The notes below the pieces were generated by a model. It was not told where the DNA came from. It did not search any database and saw only the letters and a list, made by a program, of their open reading frames with translations. Shown piece by piece: positions 37,501-48,617 of a DNA stretch of 64,000 nt. The stretch lies in the NCBI GenBank assembly GCA_003344405.1, contig NOWV01000015.1:620001-684000 (forward strand), given 5' to 3'. The position numbers and the translations under genes are program-made. The DNA comes from Trichoplax sp. H2. Lineage: Eukaryota; Placozoa; Uniplacotomia; Trichoplacea. The stretch's first letter is position 1, and each line of letters begins with the position of its first letter.

Positions 37501-40500
37501 TTTAACTAATTACGGTAGCTAAGAATAAAGCTAGTAAGTTATCGTGCAAATTGTATACCTTTAAACTAATCATTAACTGTGGCTAATATTTAGCTACAAA
37601 TGATATATTGCTGTTATATTCATTGTAGGAATTGCCACCTGACTCTCATAAATTATAGTATAACTTTCGATAAAAATTTGTCAGTTAATGTGCTAATTAT
37701 AGAGCTCCGAAATAATTATTTGCACACTAATTACAACGAATAATTAGTCTGAAATTGTATCATCTCTTCATGTGCTTACAGCTTGATTTTAATAAATTAC
37801 AGCTATATCGATTAATAAGTGTAGGCTTCCATGTAAATTGTAGACGTCAAGACTAATCACTTACACTTTAATTAATTATTGATTGTAATTAGCTGTAAAT
37901 CGCACGTTCCATTCATTGTAAGTATTCGCATCTATATTTATAATAAATTATAGTATAACTTCGATAAAAAGTCTCCAGTTATTGTGCAAATCATATCGCT
38001 CTAAAATAATCTTGTGTACACTGATTAAATCTAATAATAATTAGCTAGAAATTGTGCCGTCTTCTCTTCACTACGAAATGAGCATACATGCAGCTTGATG
38101 TCAATAAACTATGGTTGTACTGATAAAAAATTGTCAGCTCTCATGCAAATTTTAGCCTTCTAAACGAATCATTTACATATTAATTATAGGCAACAAATTA
38201 GTTACAAATCGCGTATTCTATTTATTGCAGGCATTTGCGTCTAAATTTATAATAAATTATTGTGCAACTATGGAATAAGGCTATCAGTTATTGTGGAAAT
38301 TGGTCGTCTCTAAACTGATCCTTTGTACATTATTGAAAGCGAATCAATAGCTACGAATCCTATCTGTTACAACTTGATTTTGTCAGTAAACGGTAAATTC
38401 TATGATATACAGTCTAGATAGTCTTAATAACCAACGTATTAAATCAATATCTTACTGTTATCTTTTTTCTCTTGAAAAATTCTACATTAAAACTACACTG
38501 CTACATATCACCTCGTACACTAGGTAATGGCGATTAATTAATTATAATCATCATCAATGACGATTTTAAGTCGGTAGTATGCTAGCTTGTATACGAGGTG
38601 GTCGTGATTAATTATATATAATTATCATCAATGATAAATTTTAAGTCGACAATATACTGTACTGACTTGTATAATTGATACCGTAAAATGGTTGCAATGT
38701 CAGAGGATTTGAAAACCCCACTTGGCTAGTAATCTAATTAAAAATTATTTTATGAGACCGATAAACTAACACCAGCATAAATAACACGTTTATAATAGAA
38801 ATTCTATAATTAGAAAAATGCTACTTTCATGGCCTTGTGTTATGTCTATTATGTATGGGATTACATTGCACCAAAGATTAAAAAATAGATATATTGACAG
38901 CATTGATGGAATAAAGTACAGGAAAGGGTATTTGTATGCTTTTTCAATTCTTAAAAATATATTATCATGTTCTGTTCATAGCCAACTAAATTAATTAATT
39001 CATTTATTCTTAATATATTAAACTATTCCTCTTTCCCTATGATACTGTGCAATATAATACCAGAGTAAATCATTTCAGAACCTTACGATTTTAAAGTGTC
39101 TGCTGAAAAAATATATTCAGTAACAGTAAACTACACTTATAATTTTATTTTTAAGTCTCTTTAGGATAGACTCTCACAGCTGATGAATCTATTTACGCCT
39201 GTGATAAATCTAGCGGAAAAGATGCTTTACTGAAATAGACAAATAGCTAAAATAAAATTGTGCTAATACAACGAGTGATAGTCGACGAGTTGTAGTATGC
39301 ATAAAATTACGCCTAGGTGATAAAGTACATTGAAGGGTTTTCGAGCGCTATTTTAATAGTTTAAAGGGACTAGTATGCTTTAACATCACCCTTTTTCACG
39401 TTATACCAATATCGAATTTTTCATGTAAGATCACTCCAAAGTAATCGTGCATAGATTAATTATTCATGGTATAAAAAAATTAATATCGCAGCAAGCAATT
39501 ACCCAAACTTACAATAACAGGTGAATCGTTATAAAGAGCCAGGTAATCTTCGACCATAACAGCATTTAAACTTTCTTGTGAACAGTAAGCTTGGTCCATG
39601 TTGATATTCATTGTCCTGGTTTCATTATTTGGAAGTTCGACCAAAAATTGGTTAGGAGTCGTCTAATGAAGAACAGCAGTTGATAGTGAAGAAAAAAATG
39701 ATAAACTATCAGCCTAAACTATAACTTATAGTTAATTTTCATAACATGGATAGAAGTTAAGCATAGAAACTAGGAAGGTACTGACAAATTATATTACATA
39801 CGCCTGAATGATATGTGAATGCAGTGCAACAAGAATATTGAACAGCAGTACTTTTCAGAAAGATTCTGAAATTTAGTCCGGATAGTAATTATAGGTAGAC
39901 TTTAGACCTTGGTAGATTAGCATAAAGTAATATACTAAATTGCAATGGATTACATAAGTAAATACTGTACTTTGTGGTAATAACAATAAAGATTTCTTTC
40001 TAGTTAAATACTGTATTATTCAATTTTTACTATAACAGAGTCAGTAAAGTATGTAATATTAAATATAAATCATTATTATTAGGTAGTAACAATTATGCAA
40101 TTTTCTTTCGAAATTTTAGACTCCAAAAAAGTACTTAAAATATTTTAATATATCAGCTGGTAATGAAGTCAGATGGTGAGGGCTAATAATGAACGACTAA
40201 AATGCAATTTGTCTCCTTTCAATGCCATTATCCTCATTGCTATGCCTGAAGTTGTTTGAACAATCTATAGAGCCATTTCTCCTTGATTCTGGATAACTAA
40301 CAAATTTCGATGGTAGCTGGTACACATTCTTGCCTATCTTGAAGGCATTGAATTTATTGTATGCTGCTGTTTACTCAGTAATCATATTAACAAGACGTTA
40401 AAACTTCTATAATCTAGTATAAGTGACTACGAGACAAATGTGTTGTTTTCGCTCAATTTTTAACCCTATAATCAAAGTTGTCTGCATTTAAAATAAATTC

Positions 40501-41907
40501 AATTCAATTGAAATATATGCACATACTACATGTAAGCGTTATAGGTCCTACATGCAAGATATAATGTCAAGTATTAATTAATGTGCCTTTATAAATTTTT
40601 TTAATATAGTTACTTGAAAGTAAAAAATTTTAAGTAAATTGAATTAATAAAATTCGTTTTACTTAAGTACAGTAATATTTTGTTTCGAGCAGCCATAAAA
40701 ATTAATATTGAACGTAAATCAATATTATTTTAACGCTGAACTAAAGCCTACTATAGTAAATTGATGTAAAAGAATTGAGATAATAGTTAATATCTCTATA
40801 AAATTAGCATAGTAAGTTGGATTTAAGAATTTTTGAAGGAAATCAATGTTAGCGATATTGTATGATAAATATAATCTAACATGTTGCATAAATCATAACT
40901 TAGTACCAATCCTACTTTAATCATTGTTTCAATTCTTATAATCTATGTATAATATTGGCTAATAATAAGGTATCAATAGTATTAAGCTTATCTTTAACTA
41001 TGGTAATGAATTACCCTTCTTTAGCAGGTTTAACTCTGTAGATTAGGTAGCTATAATAAGATTTATTTTGAAGCAACGACAAGCAACTATGCATTGCTAC
41101 ATATTTGAATACAATATTCGGAGGGCCTAATCATTAGTAATCGACGGTCGATAAAAGGATTTATCATTTTGCAAATTTATTTAGAGCTGAGCGTGCAAAT
41201 GTTTGATGTATTTTCCCTTCAAAGTAATTGGTTATTGCAAAGGTTAAGAAATCTTCGTGTAATGATAGTGTACTTCTATATAGTATCATAGTGTTTATCC
41301 TAGCATTCGTTAATAATAGTAATCACAAAAGTGATATTTAGCTAGCTGCTATTTTATCGTAAATTCAAGCTGGCTAACGACTTGAATGAAACTAAGATTG
41401 TTTGCTGTGGTAGAGAAAGTAGACGATATTTAATTTCTAACCATGACTTTACTGGTTTATACATGGTATGTTATTGCATTTTATGTGTTCGAATAGTTGT
41501 GTTGGCCTTCGTATATTAAAAGAATGCTATAATTAATTATACGAATATTCTACGTATCCATGGTCTTGTAGATACTGTATAACTTTAGATCAACACTAGG
41601 CTGATTTCTCTACTATCCGAGACAAGAAATGGTGTTTATATATACTGGACTATTATTGCTGATTAGATATATTAATTATTGGCCTACGAAAGATAAACGA
41701 TTATAGTGCTACGTATGATAACATTTAATTTAACAACTAACTAACGGTCGATAGCTCGATTACCTTAGAAGATTCATTTTGAAATTGACAGCTGCGAATA
41801 ACAGCAGATTTCCATTGGATATCAGACCATTGATGAACTTGCTTATCTTGACCTAGAGGAGCATATAAAATTTCCCGGCCTGGTAGAATTTCTTCTGATA
41901 AATCCAT
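28577..41907 (-). CDS. KDM3: KDM3/JMJD1-type JmjC histone H3K9 demethylase
   Basis: Exons: 41907-41764, 39662-39513, 37008-36801, 35737-35564, 34386-33151, 33025-32982, 32880-32765, 32638-32550, 32449-about 32294, 32260-32044, 31223-31120, 31019-30944, 30860-30765, 30663-30617, 30549-30506, 30423-30349, 30265-30210, 30126-30056, 29929-29908, 29792-29716, 29624-29514, 29448-29329, 29220-29167, 28791-28711, 28624-28577. Phases agree, giving about 1205 aa; the end of exon 9 is uncertain by two bases. The N-terminal exons resemble the KDM3 Tudor-like region. Exon 5 is a long low-complexity segment with a basic nuclear signal (RRKRRRK). Then come the paired-cysteine region ([15 protein letters not shown]) and the KDM3 zinc finger CDVC...[12 protein letters not shown], followed by JmjC. 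Iron ligands are present: HID (about H1025, D1027) and the His of GAPHQ (about H1144). The enzyme removes mono- and dimethyl marks from H3K9 using Fe(II) and 2-oxoglutarate in the nucleus. The catalytic set looks functional. Confidence 0.95.
35800..36680. repeat. Tandem array, about 70-75-bp unit, in KDM3 intron 3
   Basis: Roughly a dozen diverged copies of a unit containing GTAAAACTGATTCCGATCA, a TTAATCTC segment and ATCGACGATATTAATTA. Clear copies lie near 35930, 36005, 36150, 36295, 36460 and 36590. Copies vary more than those of the other arrays. The array fills most of the intron between 35737 and 36801 (minus-strand gene). Confidence 0.75.
37390..38400. repeat. Alternating dimeric repeat array in KDM3 intron 2
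   Basis: Monomers of about 145 bp recur near 37394, 37535, 37669, 37812, 37962, 38120 and 38270. Each has a GTCAGTTATTGTGCAAATTATAG-like core (split here for length) followed by CTCTAAAATAATC. Odd copies share ATAAATTATAGTATAACTT and even copies share ACAGCTTGATTTTAATAAA, so the true period is a dimer of about 290 bp, as in satellite higher-order repeats. Confidence 0.75.
38515..38685. repeat. Tandem pair, about 85 bp, in KDM3 intron 2
   Basis: Two adjacent copies share GATTAATTA, AATTAT(A)ATCATCAATGA and TTTTAAGTCG, followed by a TATGCTAGCTTGTATA/TGTACTGACTTGTATA end. They are diverged and non-coding. Confidence 0.7.
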
Positions 41908-43640
41908 GTTTTATATTTTGATGCGATGAATGAATGATCTCGTCCAATCGTCTATCCTAATTAAGATGGAGTAGGTGGACAATATAGCTCCTATCTAGCA
42001 CTATTATACTATTTGCTCAAGGATATTCGAAGACTTTTGCTAAATTAACAGGTGATCATCGTAATCTAGAAAGGCGGCATAGCTTGAGCTAGTTTACAAG
42101 AACTCCTTCGGTACGTAGTCACAAACCCGATGGGGCAATTTGCCTCACCGTAAATTCTTCAATCGTGCTTCGACGAATCACTAGATCTTTACTTATTGAC
42201 CGTCTCTCTCGGCAGTACTTATAAAATCATATTCCTAACTGCATGATACACTTGCTTATTACAGTGTTAACGGCCAAGGAACATGACCTTGATTGATTGC
42301 TTTGCGAATGCTGTTATACGGCTGGACACGCCGCTTAAATCGAAAGAGATTTTGATAGCAGTCGATACAGCATAGGATAGTGTCGATTACATTTACATAG
42401 TATATTCTAACCTAGTGTGTTGTGTTTGGCACAGTGGACTACCTAGTTGGCATTCTTAGTCGGACGGCCAGAACTAATTATAATTATGTATAATGAACCA
42501 TACCAAGATACATACATACAGTACTAGCTTGACCAGATATTTTAGTACAGAGACTATACGGTCTCAAGTCTATCATATAGTAATGTTGTACCATAGCTTT
42601 CGATTGCATCGTAGTTTTTGTGTATCCAGCTACAGTGTAGAAAATTTTATTTCTATAGTTTACTGTAGTCGGCTATTGCATACTCCGAGATTCAGCAACT
42701 TATCCGCATTAATATATATGCAAGAAGACTTATTGGACTACTTCAGTCATGCCTTACAATCGGTTGTAGCGCACTAGAATTGCAAACTTGTCCCAGTCCG
42801 ATTCTAATGGCGCGATTTGCGCCCACAGTTAATAAATCTCTCCCGACTAATGGATGATGAAATTTAGCATAAAATATATATTATTGTAATAATGTTCGTA
42901 TTTTATAGCCATGGACTACCAAATATTATTATTTATAGCAACTAAATAATGCTGGTGGGATATGTACTCTATGACATATCCTTAAGATACTTTTTTGATT
43001 TGATGAAGTTTACGCTGACACTAGTAAATAATTCATGATCACAGTTTACCATTCAAATTAACCGGATCAGTCACTTTTAACTACGACTTTACAATAGGGA
43101 TTTAATGCACTGCAGAACTATACACCTATATTGTAGCAGTTGCATATAAAATGCAAAACTTTAGAAAGTTTGCTACCGCGTATCTAGGTCAATGTACATT
43201 AAGCTCACGGAAAATCAAAGATCTAGGTTATAATAATATTTTTAAAATATTTATAAACTCACAAGCCAACTCTAATATTTCGCAATTACAAAAATTTTAT
43301 CAAATAACATATCGTTTGCGAATGTCTAATTTCAACCTCAATTTCATGAAAAGCTTGGATTCTGTGGTATTGACGTTTTCAAATTAAAACTGCTATTATT
43401 ACGAGCTACTACGTTTAGACTAAGCGGCATAAAATGAAACATTATTCTATTATTCCATAAGTGCTTATTTATGTGCTGGCTCCAGCTTGACACTATATTG
43501 TACGCGTAAATTGGATTATAGAAATCACGTAGGTTAAGAGCTATGGCATCACTTTAACAAAGCAATAGAGTTTATAAGATGTCATCTACGAATAGATAAT
43601 TGCCATTATGGTAGAATTGTATCTTTCTTGATAAAAAATT
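41908..43640. other. Spacer between KDM3 start and LAP3 end
   Basis: Both flanking genes are on the minus strand, so this holds the KDM3 promoter/5' UTR (left) and the LAP3 3' UTR (right). Two plus-strand frames, 42493-42777 (94 codons) and 43151-43387 (78 codons), have start and stop but no motif, no family resemblance and no obvious splice partners. I do not call them genes. Confidence 0.45.
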
Positions 43641-46600
43641 CTATGACGACGATAAAAGTCTTGCAAATTCTACTAGAGTGCGTGTAGGACGACCTGAAAT
43701 AAATCGTAATCCATGATGAAAATGATTTAAATTTTTGATGATAAAATAAAATTGAACTTGAAAGTAATTCCAATACCAGCAAATTATGAAGTTTTATTAT
43801 CGTAACTGACGTGAGATGAATTTGTAGCATCCTATACATACCTGTCATCCCATTGCGTAGATAAGCCGGGTAATCACCTTCTGAAGACATGACACCAGCT
43901 ATATCGAGATGTGCCCAGCGAGAGTTTGAAACAAATTCCTAAGCAGAAGTAATGAGTTTTTTCAACCTTAATGATTCATTATATTACAGACGTTATAGTA
44001 TTAAAGCTATATTTCGATGGAAAAGAATACGATATATTAGGATTCTCAATGTTATAGTGAGGAATTTAAGTTGAGCCCTTTTCGTCCAACAAGTTTTTAG
44101 TGAATAATGTAAAATACCTTTAGAAATGCTGCTGCTGTGCAAGCTCCACCAATCCTGAAGTGATAAATTAAAAAAACAATCGATACCGTAATTTAAACAT
44201 TTACTGGGGCCGAATTCATTGACATTGTATGAGCAGAATGGCAATTTACAGATATTTAATAATTACCCTCCTGCTTTCCCAATATTTCTGATATCGGCGA
44301 CATTAGATTTAATTTGTTTAGAATATAGATCATACAACGGCATCTGCCATAAACGGTCACCACTTTTCCAGCTACACTAACGACCGATAATTAATACGAT
44401 AACGAAATATTATTGCACGAGTAATTCTTTTACACTCACGTATTACATTGAAAATATATCTTAAAATTAAGTTTTATACCTCATATAATTCTTGCCATAA
44501 TTTCTTTGAATTTGTAAAAACACCTGCAGCACCTGCTCCTGTTGCCACCGCCATAGCTCCTAGAAATGTTTGATAATGGACAATAATTATATATATACAT
44601 AATTAAACATTAGAATAACAACCGAACTAAGTAACGTTAACAAATATATGTCGTTCTTTGTAACCAATATATCTATATGCTGCTCAATTTACCGGTTAAA
44701 GTTGCAATGTCTATCAAAGTTTCAGGATTAAATTGATGAACAAAGTGCAAAGCGTCGGCAAGAATTAATCGTCCCTCTGCATCGGTATTATCCACCTTTA
44801 AAAAATTGTAAAATCCTTCAGTTATTAATCTTATCACTAATCTTATAGACTCCCATTTGAAAGCATTAAACTCTACGGAGTATAATAACAGAATATCATT
44901 GTGACAGACACGTGCGATCATCAAATTATGTACAGCGCAACCTGCTGTTATTACACCTGAATTGTTTTTCCGCTCATAGCTGTTAGAACATCGCCAGGTT
45001 TTACTGCACTTCCAGAAGGCATATTTTCACACAACGGAATGACACCAATTATATTGAGAGGTAAATTAAGCTTTGAAGCCGCGTACAATGTTCCAATCGT
45101 GACAGCCGCGCCGCCCATATCTGCTTTCATCATGTCCATATTGGCGGCAGGTTTAATACTAATCCCACCACTACAATAGTACAAATTTATAACTCTCTTC
45201 ATTTGTAGTTATCAACATGGAAGTTAACCAGTAAGTAAATACCTGTCAAAAGTTACGCCTAAGGAAGTAATAGAGTAATACGAAAACATGAGGTTATAAG
45301 GAGGCACCAAGTATCAATAAATCCACAGTATAATCTGACATGCAACTGCTAAAAGGTAATATACCCTTTCCAACAATTGCCAAAGCGTGCTTTTCGGTAC
45401 TTTGATTTCCACGGTAATCCACGACTAGAAAAACTGGAGGTTCACATGACCCCTGAGAGACTCCAAGAAATGCACGCATATTATTTTCTTCAGCCCATTC
45501 TTTATCGCTGCATTACAAAGGAATGTTTTAAAATTCTCAAAAGTACAGTATTATTTGATATTTATTTACGGAATATCAGGCTTACTAAGATGTAATGGTA
45601 ATATTCTTAAATCCTGCCATGGTCTTTTCAACGGTAGAAGCAAAGATGGTTGGGGTCATTAAATTTGATGGTGAATCCATTAAGCGTCGAGCAAAATTTT
45701 GACTCTCCGCCAGAATCGAACCAAAACCCCAGTCTTTTGATATTAATTGATCACTAAAATAATTAAATATACGAATTAAAGTATTAGCTGTAAACCACGT
45801 ACGAGGTATATGCTACAGTAGTCATATTTAATTTGCTTACTCCTTCATAAAATGTGTCAAGAGTAATTCAACTTTGCATTTCTTTTCTTGATCCGATTTT
45901 AAATCATTAAAGTCATAATTAGCTAGATAGGCGCCTTCAGCAGCAGCTTGATAGGAGGAATAGTTATAAAATGTTCATAATAGTGCATAGGGATTTACTA
46001 AGATTCTCAATTTATGTCGAGGTATGAATCTTACCTTTTGCATCCCAGCACGGATCCACTTCAATAGTAGATAATTCCAGTGATTTTAGTTGCTTTACTC
46101 CACCTAAGTGCAAAACATACGCAGCAAGGATCATCATGATAGAATTTTAATAAAACAATCTAACTAAAGTAGAAAACAATTTTACTGGATATATACAATC
46201 TCATGATAGTATAATATATAAGTAGGTAAGTTCACCTGCTATTCCAGTACGGATATTTTCCTTCTCTTCATCAATATTTTCAAGCGATTCGGAATTTTCA
46301 TTTAAGCTTTCAATATTAGCAACGTAGACTGCTGGATAATCCTGTAACAGTTTTTAAAAGTGTAAATTGTGGATTAAGCGATTTAAATTTAATATTAATA
46401 TTTATATATATATATATATGCCGTAACCTATATATATATATATATACGAGTATATATGTGCATGATAAAAGTAATAGATCTTAAATTCAATAACGTAACT
46501 TTAAAATATCTTTGACGTTAGCTTATGTACACGTACTATGTTGCATGATATTACAAAAATATTATCTATTTTCAGTAGAGAAGCCGTTGTGTATGATAAA

Positions 46601-47057
46601 TGACAAATTACAATTTAAATTCATGCTAGGATTAGTTAATTCTAATAATTAGAATAGAAGTGTACCTCGTCCAATCCGTAAAAAAGACTTCCTGCACCTT
46701 TATTAAAGCCGGGAGCTCTGAAATAATAGAATAATTGTATTACGTGAAATACTTAGTAGCTCATTTGTACCTTGCCAATCATACGTTTTTAGTAACTCTG
46801 ATAGTCGTCCATTAGTCTTGGTATCAAATGCTTTTGCAGCTCCTGTCAATTCTGGCTGGGTCGTTTTATCTCCGTCTTTCCGAACTGCCAGCAATAGACC
46901 TCTGCCTGCCTATCAATACCAGATATTGCGGTCACTCATTTATAATCAATGTTGGATTAAGTATACAACCTCGAAGCATCAATTACAAGCAAGTACATAC
47001 ATATCGAGTAGAAGCTGTTCCGAAAAATCGACGAATTAAACCATGGGATTTCAGCAT
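43641..47057 (-). CDS. LAP3: Leucine aminopeptidase, peptidase family M17
   Basis: Exons: 47057-47001, 46909-46771, 46715-46666, 46341-46236, 46103-46035, 45946-45841, 45753-45586, 45507-45365, 45258-45243, 45170-44957, 44795-44693, 44559-44480, 44376-44267, 44154-44118, 43938-43842, 43693-43641. Phases agree; 515 aa (human LAP3 519). This is a two-zinc hexameric aminopeptidase that removes N-terminal residues from peptides. All M17 ligands are visible: K279 (VGKG), D284 (VTFD), D302 (KAD), D361 and E363 (NTDAEGR), plus catalytic K291 and R365. The first exon encodes an arginine-rich, acid-free leader ([19 protein letters not shown]) like a mitochondrial presequence, as in other animal LAP3s. 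D284 comes from a 16-nt micro-exon (45243-45258). The start is the only ATG giving the leader in frame; dual cytosolic/mitochondrial location is inferred. Confidence 0.96.
46396..46460. repeat. TA microsatellite in LAP3 intron 3
   Basis: Runs of TATATA on both sides of a short GCCGTAACC interruption, followed by ACGAGTATATATG. It lies between exons 46715-46666 and 46341-46236 and is length-polymorphic by nature. Confidence 0.9.
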
Positions 47058-47699
47058 TCTGTAAAATTTTTATCATCAATTAATTCTTTGCTCAGATCAA
47101 AGTACGAGTATCTATGCGCGTTAAAATGATAACGCAATTTATTAAGGACTTGAGATGATTGTTCGCATGTTATGCATGACAGCTAATCAAATTTCAATAC
47201 TATTAAAGACACGTTAACATTCAAGGCACTTTTTTTAAGGTCCCTAAACAACTCAGTGACTGGACCTGGTACTGCCGTTGTAAGCGAAAAAGCTTCCCAT
47301 TAAAAAATTGTATCAATAATACAGGTATACACTTACTGTACACGTATTGTAGATCTTTTTTTTAACAGATCCATGCAGCTTCAAGGTGCTAATGGCATCT
47401 CTTATGAAACAGTTGTACAGTACAGTATTATATATATACGTTATCTAGTCTAAATGAATTCCAATTACTGCTATCATCTTCTTTAGAAGCAGTTGCTTGA
47501 GTACACAGTAACTTGATAGTACTGCAACAAAATGAGCAGCCTACAAGGTCATCAACACTGCCGGAAGAAAATCACCACTTTTTCCCCTGCTCTACAGCTG
47601 CAACAACAAGTATGTCAGTGCTCCAGTTTTGTTCATCGTGCAACTACTCGTACCACTTGATATGGCAGGAATAGCAATAGCACGTCAATAATTAATACA

Positions 47700-48110
47700 T
47701 AATACTGGATGATATTCAAGTCTAGATCTAGCATGATACAGTAATTTAACTTGATCTCGCTAAGCTTCTTGATTGCGACCAGGGTAGGCTCTAGCTCAGC
47801 GCTCTTAATGGTTGCAAATAGTAGTAAATACTGTACAACTTCAATCCAGCACAATTGAGATAATTTATGAATCAGAACAAAATATTTCCATATATTGGTC
47901 TGTGTGTACTCTTGATGATGACCATAAATAACGTGCTAACATCATCTATAATACTCGATGATATTCAAGTCTAGATCTAGCATGGCATGCATACTCTGTA
48001 ATCTAACTTTAGTAGATTAAGTGAAGATGAATTTTACCTTGATCTTGTTAAGCTCCTTAGAAAGCGAGGAAGGATGCTTCAAAATAATAATGGTAGCAAA
48101 TGGTGGACTC
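47700..48110. repeat. Direct repeat pair with coding-like remnants
   Basis: Both copies contain GATGATATTCAAGTCTAGAT followed by CTAGCATG, then a segment ending TTGATCT(C/T)GTTAAGCT on the plus strand, then GGTTGCAAAT/GGTAGCAAAT. Read on the minus strand the copies give related peptides (FATIKSAEL... and FATIIILKH..., both leading to MLDLDLNII), so they are remnants of one unknown coding element. Frames are broken. Confidence 0.6.
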
Positions 48111-48250
48111 CACAATCTATTGCCAGCTCGTACCCTACTGAACAGTACTGTACTATTAGTGTATACTGTAATAAGGTATACTATAGTAAGGTGATTATGC
48201 AGCGTATTACTACGCAAATCAGTGTACGATACTGTACTGTAGCATACTGA

Positions 48251-48409
48251 ATGTCATCATCAAGTGAGTCTGCGACGAATTTGTCACCTTCATTCTCCTC
48301 GTTGTTTTGGTCGAGCAATCACAGCATAAGTGGTGGCAAATCTACCGCTAAAGTTACTGAAAATGTCGACGAGAAACGATATAGAAGAGTTTTAGAACAT
48401 TTTGGATAG
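48251..48409 (+). CDS. Possible small ORF, serine-rich, 52 aa
   Basis: ATG to TAG without interruption. The peptide is MSSSSESATN at the start, serine-rich in its first half and charged in its second (DEKRYRRVLEHFG). It lies about 200 bp upstream of the ZDHHC16 start and could be an upstream ORF in that gene's leader or a chance frame. No family is recognised. Confidence 0.2.
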   Translation: MSSSSESATNLSPSFSSLFWSSNHSISGGKSTAKVTENVDEKRYRRVLEHFG

Positions 48410-48617
48410 ACAGACCTTGGCCATTTGTAGAATACCCTTATCAATTACGTTGTTCTTGCTGGTTACAAATACGTAGAGTCTATACCAATGTACTGCGATT
48501 ATTTTCAATCGGCGAGCATTTCAAAATTTCTATGGTGGATATGGGAAGTCTAGTCCACTTCAAAAAGAGCGAATAAATTTTCAATGAGACCAATGTGATC
48601 ATAGAACAATTGCTCCA

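Larger units (their letters stand above)
47058..48617. other. Divergent intergenic region, LAP3 and ZDHHC16
   Basis: LAP3 leaves to the left and ZDHHC16 to the right, so both promoters lie here. It contains a homologous direct pair (about 47700-47835 and 47950-48110) and a 52-codon plus-strand frame at 48251-48409. Short TACTGTAC and ACAGTACTG palindromic motifs become frequent from here rightwards. A decayed transposon is possible but no terminal repeats or transposase motif can be shown. Confidence 0.45.

Noticed and set aside
42280-42360. Possible small structured RNA in a slightly GC-richer patch
   Set aside because: No convincing stem pairing or conserved RNA motif could be traced by eye.
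42493-42777. 94-codon plus-strand ORF with ATG and stop
   Set aside because: No motif, atypical composition and no splice partners; it lies in the KDM3 5' flank. AT-rich DNA yields such frames by chance.
43151-43387. 78-codon plus-strand ORF near the LAP3 3' end
   Set aside because: No family resemblance; overlaps the likely 3' UTR region of a minus-strand gene.
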